This document shows, piece after piece, positions 45,639 through 54,863 of a stretch of DNA of 64,000 nucleotides. The translations under genes were made by a program, and so were the position numbers. Positions within the stretch are counted from its first letter, which is position 1. Every line of letters starts with the position of its first letter. Source of the stretch: Herbaspirillum sp. Sphag64 (GTDB lineage Bacteria > Pseudomonadota > Gammaproteobacteria > Burkholderiales > Burkholderiaceae_D). Where the stretch lies: NCBI RefSeq assembly GCF_014192645.1, contig NZ_JACHYE010000001.1:750350-814349 (forward strand), in the 5' to 3' direction. The notes beneath the pieces were generated by a model. That model searched no databases. It had not been told where the DNA came from and saw nothing but the letters and a program-made list of their open reading frames with translations.

Positions 45639-47135
45639 TCAGTGATTAGCCCAAGCAGTCGCGGCACTGATGGCGCGCTGCCACCCCTTGATATTGGTCT
45701 GCACTTCGGCCGCCGGCATGGCTGATGCAAAGCGTTGATCAAGCTGCCACTGCCCCTGCACGTCATCTGTGCTGCTCCAGTAACCCACTGCCAGACCTGC
45801 CAGATACGCTGCACCCAGTGCAGTGGTCTCGGTGATCTTAGGACGTACAACATCAACCCCGAGAATGTCAGACTGGAATTGCATCAACAGGTTATTAGCC
45901 GTTGCACCGCCATCCACGCGCAACTCTGGAATGACAATACCGGCATCGGCTTCCATCGCCTTCAATACATCCATGGTCTGATAGGCAATACTATCGAGAG
46001 CGGCACGCGCATAGTGTGCCGCTGTGGTACCACGGGTAATACCAAATACCGTGCCACGCGCATGCGGATTCCAGTGCGGCGCGCCCAGTCCGGCAAATGC
46101 CGGCACCAGATAAACACCATCGGTGCTCTTGACGCTACGCGCCAACGCTTCCACTTCGGAGGACGTCTTGATGATACCCAGGCCATCACGCAGCCACTGC
46201 ACAACAGCGCCGCCGATAAAGATACTGCCTTCAAGTGCATAGCTGACCTGATCACCAATCTTCCAGGCCACGGTCGTGAGCAGATTATTCTTTGATGCGA
46301 TCGGCTTGGAACCGGTATTCATCATCATGAAGCAGCCAGTGCCATAGGTGTTCTTGACCATGCCCGGCTGGGTGCACATCTGACCAAACAACGCTGCCTG
46401 CTGGTCACCAGCGATACCAGCGATCGGGATTTCGGCACCGAAGCTGGACACCTCGGTATGACCATAGGTTTCGCTGGAAGAACGCACTTCTGGCAACATA
46501 TTGCGCGGCACGCCCATGATATCGAGCAGTTCTTCATCCCATTGCATGGTATGAATATTGAACAGCATGGTGCGCGAAGCATTGGACACATCAGTCACGT
46601 GACGCTGACCACGAGTCATATTCCAGACCAGCCAGGTATCCACAGTGCCAAATGCCAGACGCCCCTGATTGGCCAGCTGACGCGCACCGGTGACGTTTTC
46701 CAGAATCCAGCGAATCTTGGTCGCGGAGAAATAGGAGTCCACCAGCAGCCCGGTCTTCTCACGGATCTTCTCTGCCAGACCACGACTCTTCAACTCATCG
46801 CAGAAAGCTGCCGTACGACGATCCTGCCAGACGATGGCGTTATAGATTGCCTTGCCGGTTTCACGATCCCAGACAACGGTCGTTTCACGCTGATTGGTGA
46901 TACCGATGGCAGCCACCGAGGTACCGTTGAGACCCACCTTGGTCAGCGCCTCGGCAGCAACTCCTGCCTGGGTGGACCAGATTTCCTGAGGATCGTGCTC
47001 TACCCAGCCTGGCTGCGGATAAATTTGTTGAAATTCCTTTTGCGCCGAGCTGACGATATTGCCCTGGCGGTCGAACAGAATGGCGCGGGAGCTGGTAGTG
47101 CCTTGATCGAGGGCGAGAATATATTTATTTTTCAA
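45639..47135 (-). CDS. glpK: glycerol kinase
   Basis: 498 residues, normal length. It starts [24 protein letters not shown], the FGGY-kinase phosphate-binding motif. ADP/ glycerol-site segments [40 protein letters not shown] and [12 protein letters not shown] are present. The start codon is TTG at 47135 with GGAG eight bases upstream; there is no nearby ATG. It phosphorylates glycerol to sn-glycerol-3-phosphate, trapping it inside. Downstream is glpF; glpD (glycerol-3-phosphate dehydrogenase) is not in this window. Confidence 0.98.
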   Translation of the reverse strand: MKNKYILALDQGTTSSRAILFDRQGNIVSSAQKEFQQIYPQPGWVEHDPQEIWSTQAGVAAEALTKVGLNGTSVAAIGITNQRETTVVWDRETGKAIYNAIVWQDRRTAAFCDELKSRGLAEKIREKTGLLVDSYFSATKIRWILENVTGARQLANQGRLAFGTVDTWLVWNMTRGQRHVTDVSNASRTMLFNIHTMQWDEELLDIMGVPRNMLPEVRSSSETYGHTEVSSFGAEIPIAGIAGDQQAALFGQMCTQPGMVKNTYGTGCFMMMNTGSKPIASKNNLLTTVAWKIGDQVSYALEGSIFIGGAVVQWLRDGLGIIKTSSEVEALARSVKSTDGVYLVPAFAGLGAPHWNPHARGTVFGITRGTTAAHYARAALDSIAYQTMDVLKAMEADAGIVIPELRVDGGATANNLLMQFQSDILGVDVVRPKITETTALGAAYLAGLAVGYWSSTDDVQGQWQLDQRFASAMPAAEVQTNIKGWQRAISAATAWANH

Positions 47136-47776
47136 CTTGTCTACTCCAAGGTTGGTGGATCCGTCTGCACGGATTAATTATTGACCTTGATCCCGAACGA
47201 TTCAGAATCGGTCTTTTTTCTTCTGATGCAATGGTCCGCACCAGAGTACCGCTAGAAACCAGAATTGACGGAATGAGGGAACGCGCGACTGATGCCGCAT
47301 CGCGTAGACAAGCCCGGTGACCACAACCTGAATGCAGATTAAGACTAGACCGATAACTTATCTTGTTGCAAGGCTCCTTGAACGATCTCAAAGCGCCCCC
47401 GTCTCCTCATGTCGGCGACTCCGTGCCACTAAAATCAAGGGATTCCCCCATGGCAATTCACTACCTGCAGCATGTCACCGACGATCAACTATATTTATTT
47501 TCGAAAGTATATTGTTCGAATTCGAACATTCATATTGGTTTATATTAATCAAAACGAACATTTCGATAGTTTTTAACTTAATCAGAAATAGCTAATTCCT
47601 ATCTCTATAAGGAAAGCTGATCACAACCAGAATCAACGAAATATGAGGATGCCGCTGCCGCGGCGCACAACTACACGGCGCCGACGCACAGGGATAGGAA
47701 AGTAAGGATGAGAATAGAAACTACCTGCAGCTATCGCAGGGGATCGCCAAGAAAATAAGAATGCGCGAAAACGCGC
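47136..47776. other. 641-base non-coding region between glpK and glpR
   Basis: Only the control elements noted separately can be recognised. The centre (about 47490-47590) is AT-rich with palindromes and presumably carries the glpKF promoter. Closer to glpR are small GC-rich hairpins, such as CCTGC/GCAGG near 47731-47747, which could serve as the glpR terminator. Short reading frames across it have no family resemblance. Confidence 0.6.
47499..47575 (-). promoter_or_regulatory. putative GlpR operator cluster upstream of glpK
   Basis: A perfect 16-base palindrome TGTTCGAATTCGAACA lies at 47513-47528. It is flanked by TTTCGAAA at 47499-47506 and by a GAACATTTCGAT variant at about 47556-47566. 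The half-site (A/T)TGTTCG matches the known GlpR consensus (TGTTCG with inverted repeat). Its place about 380 bases before glpK, in front of a GlpR gene, supports negative control by glycerol-3-phosphate. Confidence 0.65.
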
Positions 47777-48571
47777 TCAGCGACGTTCGTCGTTTGGCGC
47801 AACAAAAACATCAATCTTGGCTTCATCGAAGATCGTGCGCATTTCTTCCGGTACCGGACGATCCGTGAACAAGGCATTGATCCTGGAGATATCACCGAGA
47901 CGCACCAGCGCAGGTCGCCAGAACTTGGAATGATCAGCCACCAGAAACACGCTACGTGAATGTTCAATGATTGCTTCCGACACTCTGACTTCACGATAGT
48001 CGAAGTCACGTAGCGTGCCATCAGCCTCGATACTGGAAATACCGATAATGCCGAAATCGACCTTGAAACGGCGAATGAAGTCGATGGTGTCCTCGCCGGT
48101 AATACCGAGATCCCGTGCACGCACGACTCCACCGGTAATAATCACTTCGCAGCCAGGGTAGCCACTCATGATCGCGGCCACATTGAGATTATTGGTAATG
48201 ACGCGCAGATTGCGACGGCGACTCAGCGCTCTGGCAACTTCTTCATTGGTAGTACCAAGATTGATGAAGAGTGTGGCCTGATCCGGAATATGCTCCACCA
48301 CCATCGCAGCGATACGTCGCTTTTCTTCTGAATACATTCCCTGCCGCGCGCCATAGGCAATATTTTCTGCGCTCGACGGCAAACCAACACCACCGTGATA
48401 GCGCTGTAACATATTCATTTCTGCTAGCAGATTAATGTCCCGGCGTATCGTTTGCTGTGTGATCTGAAAGCGTGTCGCCAGATGTTCGACGGTGACAAAT
48501 CCATCGCGTTGCACATAGCTCAGCAATTCCTGTTGGCGGGCATTTAGCTTGTTCGGGGTTGTCTCTGACAT
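47777..48571 (-). CDS. glpR: DeoR-family glycerol-3-phosphate regulon repressor GlpR
   Basis: 264 residues. N-terminal DeoR winged HTH (QQELLSYVQRDGFVTVEHLATRFQITQQTIRRDINLLAEMNMLQRYHGGVGLP, residues 14-66) and the C-terminal DeoR sugar-phosphate-binding domain (RRNLRVITNNLNVAAIM; VIITGGVVRARDLGITGEDTIDFI). GlpR of E. coli binds glycerol-3-phosphate and represses glp operons. Its gene lies upstream of glpK on the same strand. The TRFQITQQTIRRD recognition helix is very near that of GlpR. Confidence 0.94.
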   Translation of the reverse strand: MSETTPNKLNARQQELLSYVQRDGFVTVEHLATRFQITQQTIRRDINLLAEMNMLQRYHGGVGLPSSAENIAYGARQGMYSEEKRRIAAMVVEHIPDQATLFINLGTTNEEVARALSRRRNLRVITNNLNVAAIMSGYPGCEVIITGGVVRARDLGITGEDTIDFIRRFKVDFGIIGISSIEADGTLRDFDYREVRVSEAIIEHSRSVFLVADHSKFWRPALVRLGDISRINALFTDRPVPEEMRTIFDEAKIDVFVAPNDERR

Positions 48572-48796
48572 GAAACCTGTCCAGTTTTTTAGCGTCTTTT
48601 TTGAAGACCGTTCCCGGGGATACGGGGCGTCTGGTCTTGTGCCACATTCCTGGATGGCGGATGCGATCAGGACATTTGTGCGCCTTGAATTTTACGACGA
48701 AAAATGCCTCTGTAACGCGCTACGAGGAATCACAAACTCGACTGTAATAACCAGCCGTGCCCGGGAACAATCGAGAAATAGTCAGTACCAAAAGAA

Positions 48797-48827
48797 AAAG
48801 GGTTACAAGCAATGCTTGTAACCCTTT
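48797..48827 (-). terminator. rho-independent terminator after tRNA-Pro
   Basis: A perfect 14-bp stem, AAAGGGTTACAAGC at 48797-48810 and GCTTGTAACCCTTT at 48814-48827, with loop AAT. On the minus strand it is followed by TTTTTCTTTT. It is 9 bases after the tRNA 3' end. Confidence 0.92.
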
Positions 48828-48835
48828 GATTTTCT

Positions 48836-48912
48836 TGGTCGGGACGGAGTGATTCGAACACTCGACCCCTTGCACCCCATGCAAGTACGCTACCAGGCTG
48901 CGCTACGCCCCG
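48836..48912 (-). tRNA. tRNA-Pro (anticodon GGG)
   Basis: 77 bases with encoded CCA. Acceptor arm CGGGGCG pairs with CGTCCCG (one G-T). The D-arm has GTAGCGCAGCCTGGTAGCG, the anticodon loop is ATGGGGT (GGG at its centre), and the T-loop TTCGAAT is closed by a GAGTG/CACTC stem. A terminator follows. The dense G runs in the anticodon arm identify proline. Confidence 0.95.
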
Positions 48913-49000
48913 ACGAGCCAAGAATTATAGCAGAGTCGATTTCATTTTGTCTGCGCCAATTACAGCCGACAAAGAAACTCTCCACCAATAAAGCCAGCGC

Positions 49001-50236
49001 TTATTTGTGCAGAATATCTTCCAGCCGATTACCGAATCCGAAGCTGCTGATCACGATCAAGCCCAGCAATCCCAACGCGCTACCGAGCCACATTGTCGCC
49101 GGAACACCAACCGTATCAGCAACCAAACCACCCACACTCGAACCGACAGCAATCGCCACCTGCACAATGCTGACGAACATGGCCGAGCCTGCTTCCGGCA
49201 AATCCGGCGAAGACCATTGCAGCCAGATACTCAGGCACAAGGGAATCGCGCCAAAGGCAATGCCCCACGCCACCACCATTACCGACACGCCAAAGAAAGA
49301 TGCATGCAGCAAGGGCAAAGACAACAACGCCACCATCAACAACGCAACAATCGCAAGCAGGCACTTGTGCAAATGTCGCGTCACCAGCGATGAAAAGACA
49401 GCATTGGAGACAAAACCTACAAACCCGAAGCCGAGCAACAGCGCTGTAATTGCCGACAGACTGAAATCACTCAAGTGCAGAAATGGCGCAATGTAGGTGT
49501 ATGCCGAAAAGTGCGCACCAAAGACCAGCGCCACCATCAACAAGCTCTTGCGCGGATTACTGCGACTTACCAATGTCCGCAGGTCTTGCCAGCGGATCGC
49601 AGCGCTCGAGGGCAGCGAAGGCAACAATACCGCCTGCGCAATTAACGCCACCGCAGCCAGCAAGGCAGTTGCCATGAACGAGGTGCGCCATGACCACAAA
49701 CCGCTAATGAACGTCCCAAGTGGCACGCCGATGACCGTCGCAAAAGTGACACCACTCAGAATGATCGCCGTCGCTCTGGCTGCATCTTCCTGCCGCACCA
49801 GCCTGCCAGCTGTCGCCAGCGCTAACGTCCAGAACCCACCCAGCGCAGCCCCCAGCAATGCGCGGCCCAACAACATGAGGAAGAATGACGGCGCCAGCGC
49901 GGACACCAGATTTGATGCCAGCAGCAGCACCGACAGCGCCAGCAGAATCAAACGTCGATTGATACGCCCAGCCCCCAGCATCAGGCCTGGCGCCGCGATT
50001 GCAGCAACCACGCCGGGCGTGGTCACCATCAATCCGGCAGTACCATCAGACACCCCCAGCTCCTGAGCAATCTGCGGCAGCAATCCAACCGGCAGGAATT
50101 CCGTCGTCACAAATGCAAACGCGCCAAGCGCCACCGATGCTACCGATAGCCACGGACGCCAACCATCGGCGACCTGCGCGGCGTCGCCGAGCTCGATACC
50201 GGCACTGGCGTGATCGAGCACAATATTTTTTTCCAT
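49001..50236 (-). CDS. MFS transporter, DHA1-type drug/nucleoside/sugar exporter
   Basis: 411 residues with twelve predicted helices. The start of TM1 has LGAFAFVTTEFLPVGLLPQIAQELGVSDGTAGLMV, characteristic of the AraJ/YdhP/NepI-like DHA1 exporters. The motif-A-like loop is LMLGAGRINRRL, and motif C-like GVTFATVIGVPLGTF is in helix 5. The substrate is not predictable from sequence. The preceding gene on the same strand is an Rrf2-type regulator, and both share the same upstream dyad, so induction by a stress compound is likely. Confidence 0.9.
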   Translation of the reverse strand: MEKNIVLDHASAGIELGDAAQVADGWRPWLSVASVALGAFAFVTTEFLPVGLLPQIAQELGVSDGTAGLMVTTPGVVAAIAAPGLMLGAGRINRRLILLALSVLLLASNLVSALAPSFFLMLLGRALLGAALGGFWTLALATAGRLVRQEDAARATAIILSGVTFATVIGVPLGTFISGLWSWRTSFMATALLAAVALIAQAVLLPSLPSSAAIRWQDLRTLVSRSNPRKSLLMVALVFGAHFSAYTYIAPFLHLSDFSLSAITALLLGFGFVGFVSNAVFSSLVTRHLHKCLLAIVALLMVALLSLPLLHASFFGVSVMVVAWGIAFGAIPLCLSIWLQWSSPDLPEAGSAMFVSIVQVAIAVGSSVGGLVADTVGVPATMWLGSALGLLGLIVISSFGFGNRLEDILHK

Positions 50237-50343
50237 TTACTTACTCCATGAAAACCAGCGGCCAGCGCTTCCCCCTGCGCATCAGCCGCCTGATGTGAAA
50301 TCGCCCTGCCGCCAGCGAGGACGGACATTGAACGAAGCAGTAA

Positions 50344-50364
50344 CTGTCATATTTTACACGACAG
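50344..50364. promoter_or_regulatory. CTGT-N13-ACAG dyad upstream of the MFS exporter
   Basis: CTGT at 50344-50347 and ACAG at 50361-50364, with the flanks extending it to TAACTGT...ACAGTTA. The 13-base spacer is AT-rich (CATATTTTACACG). The same CTGT-N13-ACAG form lies before the rrf2 gene. It is about 108 bases upstream of the MFS start and is a probable Rrf2 operator. Confidence 0.55.
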
Positions 50365-50424
50365 TTAAAAACAAAAATAAGGACCCGTCGAGGTCCTCGA
50401 TATCACTAGCAAACCACGATCGCG

Positions 50425-50847
50425 CTAATCAGGAATCCGATTCACAAGCTCAGACAGTTTACGTGTCTTCAGGATTTTCAGCAGCGCCGCCTCAACCTCT
50501 GACAGTACTGGCTGCAAGGCAGCATCCATGCTACAACTGACACGACAGGCAACGTCTTTGGGTCGGGTATTAGGTTTGAGTACCGGCCCTTGCTCGACCG
50601 CCAGATAGACATCTGACAAACAAATCTGACTGGCTGGCCGCGCCAGTTGTGCCCCGCCACCACGCCCTTCCTTGGTCACAACAAGATGTGCCTTGGACAG
50701 CTGGCACAACAGTTCACGCACAAATACCGCATTGGTATTGACGCTCGCCGCAATCGCAGAGGACGGGAAAAATAGCTCGCCATCACGCGTTGCGTGCTCA
50801 ATGCTGACAAGAATATGTGCCGCGACGGCAAACCGGCTTGATTTCAT
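50425..50847 (-). CDS. Rrf2 family transcriptional regulator
   Basis: 140 residues from ATG at 50847; a 22-codon longer frame lacks family features. Rrf2 winged-HTH domain: KSSRFAVAAHILVSIEH, then SSAIAASVNTNAVFVRELLCQLSKAHLVVTKEGRGGGAQLARPASQICLSDVYLAV, spanning to about residue 85. Cysteines at DVACRVSCSMD (CxxxC) could form a redox or thiol sensor, not the three-cysteine cluster of IscR. It resembles the YwnA subgroup. A dyad at its own promoter suggests autoregulation. Confidence 0.92.
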   Translation of the reverse strand: MKSSRFAVAAHILVSIEHATRDGELFFPSSAIAASVNTNAVFVRELLCQLSKAHLVVTKEGRGGGAQLARPASQICLSDVYLAVEQGPVLKPNTRPKDVACRVSCSMDAALQPVLSEVEAALLKILKTRKLSELVNRIPD

Positions 50848-50848
50848 A

Positions 50849-50869
50849 CTGTATATATATTTTATACAG
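50849..50869. promoter_or_regulatory. CTGT-N13-ACAG dyad at the rrf2 start (putative auto-operator)
   Basis: CTGTATA at 50849-50855 and TATACAG at 50863-50869 are perfect inverted repeats with a 7-base centre. The dyad ends one base before the rrf2 start codon at 50847. It has the same CTGT-N13-ACAG skeleton as 50344-50364. Confidence 0.65.
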
Positions 50870-50901
50870 ACAGCCAAGTCAACCTGGCAGCAAGAAAAGT
50901 A

Positions 50902-50927
50902 AAAGCCCCGCACAAGTGCGAGGCTTT
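50902..50927 (-). terminator. terminator of tRNA-Asn copy 1
   Basis: AAAGCCCCGCAC at 50902-50913 pairs with GTGCGAGGCTTT at 50916-50927 with one C-A mismatch; on the minus strand it runs into TTTTACTTTTC. It directly follows the tRNA. Confidence 0.85.
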
Positions 50928-50935
50928 AGAATTTT

Positions 50936-51011
50936 TGGCTCCCCGACCTGGACTCGAACCAGGGACCTGCGGATTAACAGTCCGTCGCTCTACCGACTGA
51001 GCTATCAGGGA
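50936..51011 (-). tRNA. tRNA-Asn (anticodon GTT), copy 1
   Basis: 76 bases with encoded CCA. Acceptor TCCCTGA/TCGGGGA, D-arm GCTCAGTCGGTAGAGC, anticodon arm CGGACTGTTAATCCG with GTT in the loop, and T-arm CCTGGTTCGAGTCCAGG. Identical to the copy at 51230-51305. Confidence 0.97.
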
Positions 51012-51193
51012 ACAGATGAGGGCGCGATTATGAACTATTTTTTCTGTTGTCGCTAGCTCTTCTACAACAGAAATGGATAAATCTTTTCACGCTGCCATGC
51101 TTGCACTCATTGCATGGCACTTCACAACAATTGCTCGTTTCCGCAATGCAGAAACAAAACAAACAAACCAGACTGCACTACCTACGGAATTGA

Positions 51194-51221
51194 AAAAGCC
51201 TCGCATTTCTGCGAGGCTTTT
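51194..51221 (-). terminator. terminator of tRNA-Asn copy 2
   Basis: AAAAGCCTCGCA at 51194-51205, loop TTTC, TGCGAGGCTTTT at 51210-51221, a perfect 12-bp stem. Minus-strand T-run follows. Each of the two tRNA-Asn copies carries its own terminator of the same class. Confidence 0.9.
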
Positions 51222-51229
51222 ATATTTCT

Positions 51230-51305
51230 TGGCTCCCCGACCTGGACTCGAACCAGGGACCTGCGGATTAACAGTCCGTCGCTCTACCGACTGAGCTATC
51301 AGGGA
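51230..51305 (-). tRNA. tRNA-Asn (anticodon GTT), copy 2
   Basis: The same 76 bases as 50936-51011, 218 bases apart between copies. The interval (51012-51229) contains no ORF of interest and includes this copy's terminator. Tandem duplication of one tRNA gene is the simplest explanation. Confidence 0.97.
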
Positions 51306-51402
51306 ACAGCTGAGAACAAGATTATGACCGGCTTTTTACTTCCTGTCAAAACCTTTTTACTGTTCTCACTTCTCTTTTTCAAGACTGTCCAGACACTGAC
51401 AG

Positions 51403-52620
51403 TTACAGCACCTTGGCAATTGCATCGACCACAGCGTCGATGTTCTTGGTGTTCAGTGCGGCCACGCAAATACGACCGGTGTCCACGGCATAGATCGAGA
51501 ACTCGTTACGCAGACGTTCGCACTGCGCCTTGGTCAGACCGGAATAGGAGAACATGCCGCGTTGCTTGATCACAAAGTCAAAGTCGTGCGCAGGTGCCTT
51601 TTCCTTAAGCTTGGCAACCAGCAGTTGACGCATTTCGCGGATACGTACACGCATCTCAGCCAGTTCCTTTTCCCACAGGGCGCGCAACTCTGGGGTTGCC
51701 AGCGCAGTCGCCACGACCTGACCACCATGGATTGGCGGGTTGGAATAGTTAGTACGCACCACGCGCTTGAGTTGTGACAGCACACGAGCAGCTTCTTCGC
51801 TGGAAGCGGCAACAATGCTCAGTGCGCCAACGCGCTCGCCGTACAGCGAGAACGACTTCGAGAACGAGTTGGAAACAAACAGCGGGCCACCAGCCTGCGC
51901 AAAACGCAGCACGACCTTGCCATCTTCTTCGATGCCATCACCAAAGCCTTGATAAGCCATGTCCAGGAACGGGATCAGGCCACGCGATGTCACCACGCTG
52001 ATGATTTCAGTCCATTGGTCGTCAGTCAGATCAGCACCGGTTGGGTTGTGGCAGCATGCGTGCAGCAGCACGACCGAGCCTGCTGGCATGGTCTTGAGCG
52101 CATCCAGCATGCCGGCGAAGTTCACGCCACGGGTTGCTGCATCGTAGTAAGGGTAGTTGTTGACTGTGAAACCGGCCATTTCAAACAGCGCGCGGTGATT
52201 TTCCCAGCTTGGATCGCTGATCCAGACCTGAGTCGATGCTGGCGAGAAATGTTTCAGGAAGTCTGCACCCAGCTTCAATGCACCGGTGCCGCCCAGGGCC
52301 TGCACAGTGATGGCACGCTTTTCAGCGATGACCGGGCTACCGGCACCAAACACCAGCTCTTGCACGGCCTTGTCGTAAGTTGCCAGACCGTCAATCGGCA
52401 AATAGGTACGCGGCGCCAGCTTGGCTGCCAGCTCGGCTTCCGCCTTGCGCACGCACTCCAGCAGCGGCACCTTGCCGTTGTCGTCGTAGTACACACCGAC
52501 ACCCAGGTTGGTTTTGCCTGGATTCTTGTCAGCATTGAATGCTTCGGTGATCCCGAGGATAGGGTCGCGTGGCGCCATTTCGATGGCGGTGAAGAGGGAG
52601 GCAGAGAGAGGAGCGTTCAT
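51403..52620 (-). CDS. tyrB: aromatic/aspartate aminotransferase (TyrB/AspC family)
   Basis: 405 residues from ATG at 52620; a 30-codon longer frame was rejected because family members start at SLFTAIEMAPRDPILGITEAFNADKNPGKTNLGVGVYYDDNG. The PLP lysine is in SNSFSKSFSLYGERVGAL (near residue 258). The substrate-binding RQRGMF-like block, KQRGMFSYSGL, is near the end. It transaminates aromatic amino acids or aspartate with 2-oxoglutarate. It diverges from uvrB over a 110-base region. TyrB or AspC specificity cannot be told apart here. Confidence 0.93.
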   Translation of the reverse strand: MNAPLSASLFTAIEMAPRDPILGITEAFNADKNPGKTNLGVGVYYDDNGKVPLLECVRKAEAELAAKLAPRTYLPIDGLATYDKAVQELVFGAGSPVIAEKRAITVQALGGTGALKLGADFLKHFSPASTQVWISDPSWENHRALFEMAGFTVNNYPYYDAATRGVNFAGMLDALKTMPAGSVVLLHACCHNPTGADLTDDQWTEIISVVTSRGLIPFLDMAYQGFGDGIEEDGKVVLRFAQAGGPLFVSNSFSKSFSLYGERVGALSIVAASSEEAARVLSQLKRVVRTNYSNPPIHGGQVVATALATPELRALWEKELAEMRVRIREMRQLLVAKLKEKAPAHDFDFVIKQRGMFSYSGLTKAQCERLRNEFSIYAVDTGRICVAALNTKNIDAVVDAIAKVL

Positions 52621-52730
52621 CGTGATAACATAAAAAGTTAGCTGCAACCGTGGATTGCAGTCGGGATGGATGCAGGGCAACAACGCTCGCCGAGCACCGC
52701 TTTGCAACACACAATTTTACCAAAGGTCGA

Positions 52731-54824
52731 ATGAGTATGGCTGATTTATCCCCCCTGGCGTCGGCGCCCGCTCTGGATGAAAGCAAATTTCTGAGTTTCC
52801 CGGATTCGCCCTACAAACTTTATCAGCCCTTCCCGCCCGCTGGCGACCAGCCTGCTGCCATCGAGAAACTGGTGGAAGGTGTCAATGACGGCCTGTTTTT
52901 CCAGACCTTGCTGGGTGTTACTGGCTCCGGGAAAACCTACACCATGGCCAATACAATCGCACGTCTGGGTCGCCCGGCCATTGTATTTGCCCCCAACAAG
53001 ACGCTGGCGGCCCAGCTCTACAGTGAGTTCCGCGAATTCTTCCCGCACAATGCCGTGGAATATTTCGTCAGTTACTACGATTATTACCAGCCGGAAGCCT
53101 ATGTGCCGCAACGCGATCTGTTCATCGAGAAGGATTCCTCGATCAATGAACACATCGAGCAAATGCGCCTGTCCTGCACCAAGTCGCTGATGGAGCGCCG
53201 CGATGTTGTGATCGTCGCAACCGTCTCGGCGATCTACGGTATCGGTAACCCCAGCGAATACCACCAGATGATTCTGACCTTGCGCGCCCGGGACAAAGTC
53301 TCCCAGCGCGACGTCATCGCCCGTCTGATCCAGATGCAATATTCGCGCAACGAGGTTGACTTCGGACGCGGTACCTTCCGTGTGCGTGGCGACACGATTG
53401 ATGTGTTTCCGGCTGAACATGCAGAGCTGGCGGTGCGCATCGAAATGTTTGACGATGAAATTGACAGCCTGCAATTGTTCGACCCGCTGACCGGTCGCGT
53501 GCGTCAAAAAATTCCGCGCTTCACCGTCTATCCCGGTTCTCATTATGTGACGCCACGCGCCACCGTACTGCGGGCGATTGAAACCATCAAGGATGAACTG
53601 CGCGAACGACTGGAATTCTTCCGCAAGGAAAACAAGCTGGTCGAGGAACAACGGTTGGAGCAACGAACCCGCTTCGACATTGAAATGATGACCGAAATCG
53701 GCTTTACCAAAGGAATCGAAAACTATTCGCGGCATTTGTCCGGCGCCAAGGCAGGTGATCCGCCTCCGACCCTGATCGATTATTTACCATCGGATGCGTT
53801 GATGTTCCTCGATGAGTCGCACGTGCTGGTGGGCCAGTTGAACGGTATGTACAACGGCGACCGCGCACGCAAAACCAATCTGGTCGATTACGGCTTCCGC
53901 CTGCCTTCCGCACTGGATAACCGTCCTCTCAAATTCGACGAATTCCAGAGCAAGATGCGGCAGACCATCTTTGTCTCGGCGACGCCGGCTGAATATGAGA
54001 ACAGTCACGCTGATCAGGTAGTCGAGCAGGTGGTGCGTCCAACCGGTCTGGTGGACCCGATCATTCTGGTACGCCCGGCCTCCACGCAGGTCGATGATCT
54101 GATGTCGGAAATCACGGATCGCGTCAAGAAAAACGAACGCGTGCTGGTAACGACACTCACCAAGCGCATGGCTGAACAGCTGACCGAGTTCCTCAGCGAT
54201 AACGGTATCAAAGTGCGCTATCTGCACAGCGACATCGATACCGTGGAGCGGGTAGAAATCATCCGTGATCTGCGTCTGGGCACCTTCGACGTTCTGGTCG
54301 GGATCAACCTTCTGCGTGAAGGTCTGGATATTCCCGAAGTCTCGCTGGTGGCGATTCTGGATGCCGACAAGGAAGGCTTCCTGCGCTCCGAGCGCAGCCT
54401 GATCCAGACCATCGGTCGCGCCGCCCGTAACCTTAACGGCATGGCGATCCTGTATGGCGATAAAGTGACCGACTCAATGCACAAGGCGATCGGTGAAACC
54501 GAACGCCGCCGCGCCAAACAGGTGGCCTTCAATGAAGCTAACGGCATCACGCCGATGGGCATCAAGAAGGAAATCCGTGAGTTGATTGATGGCGTCTACA
54601 GCCCGCAAGAAGCACGCGTGGAATTGATGGTGGCGCAAGAGCAAGCCAACTACGAAGCCATGAGCGAGAAGCAGGTCAGCAAGGAAATCAAGCGTCTCGA
54701 AAAACTGATGCAAGACCACGCCAAGAACCTCGAATTTGAAAAGGCTGCCAAGGTACGCGACCAGTTGCATCTGCTCAAACAACAGTTGTTTGGCGCTGCC
54801 GGCGACGACGCTGCAGTCGCCTGA
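52731..54824 (+). CDS. uvrB: excinuclease ABC subunit B
   Basis: 697 residues from ATG at 52731 (AAAGG upstream; ATG at 52737 is also possible, and a 27-codon longer frame was rejected). Walker A GVTGSGKT at 62-69; the beta-hairpin with [12 protein letters not shown]; Walker B FLDESHV; helicase motif [11 protein letters not shown]; and the C-terminal UVR domain ([31 protein letters not shown], about 655-685). It loads onto damaged DNA from UvrA and recruits UvrC. No LexA box (CTGT-N8-ACAG) is apparent in the upstream region. Confidence 0.99.
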   Translation: MSMADLSPLASAPALDESKFLSFPDSPYKLYQPFPPAGDQPAAIEKLVEGVNDGLFFQTLLGVTGSGKTYTMANTIARLGRPAIVFAPNKTLAAQLYSEFREFFPHNAVEYFVSYYDYYQPEAYVPQRDLFIEKDSSINEHIEQMRLSCTKSLMERRDVVIVATVSAIYGIGNPSEYHQMILTLRARDKVSQRDVIARLIQMQYSRNEVDFGRGTFRVRGDTIDVFPAEHAELAVRIEMFDDEIDSLQLFDPLTGRVRQKIPRFTVYPGSHYVTPRATVLRAIETIKDELRERLEFFRKENKLVEEQRLEQRTRFDIEMMTEIGFTKGIENYSRHLSGAKAGDPPPTLIDYLPSDALMFLDESHVLVGQLNGMYNGDRARKTNLVDYGFRLPSALDNRPLKFDEFQSKMRQTIFVSATPAEYENSHADQVVEQVVRPTGLVDPIILVRPASTQVDDLMSEITDRVKKNERVLVTTLTKRMAEQLTEFLSDNGIKVRYLHSDIDTVERVEIIRDLRLGTFDVLVGINLLREGLDIPEVSLVAILDADKEGFLRSERSLIQTIGRAARNLNGMAILYGDKVTDSMHKAIGETERRRAKQVAFNEANGITPMGIKKEIRELIDGVYSPQEARVELMVAQEQANYEAMSEKQVSKEIKRLEKLMQDHAKNLEFEKAAKVRDQLHLLKQQLFGAAGDDAAVA

Positions 54825-54863
54825 AAAACTGCCTGCTAAAAAATGAATATTTGATCAGAACCT

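Noticed and set aside
50849-50869. CTGT...ACAG dyad read as a LexA SOS box
   Set aside because: LexA boxes are CTGT-N8-ACAG; the spacer here is 13, so the Rrf2 reading fits better.
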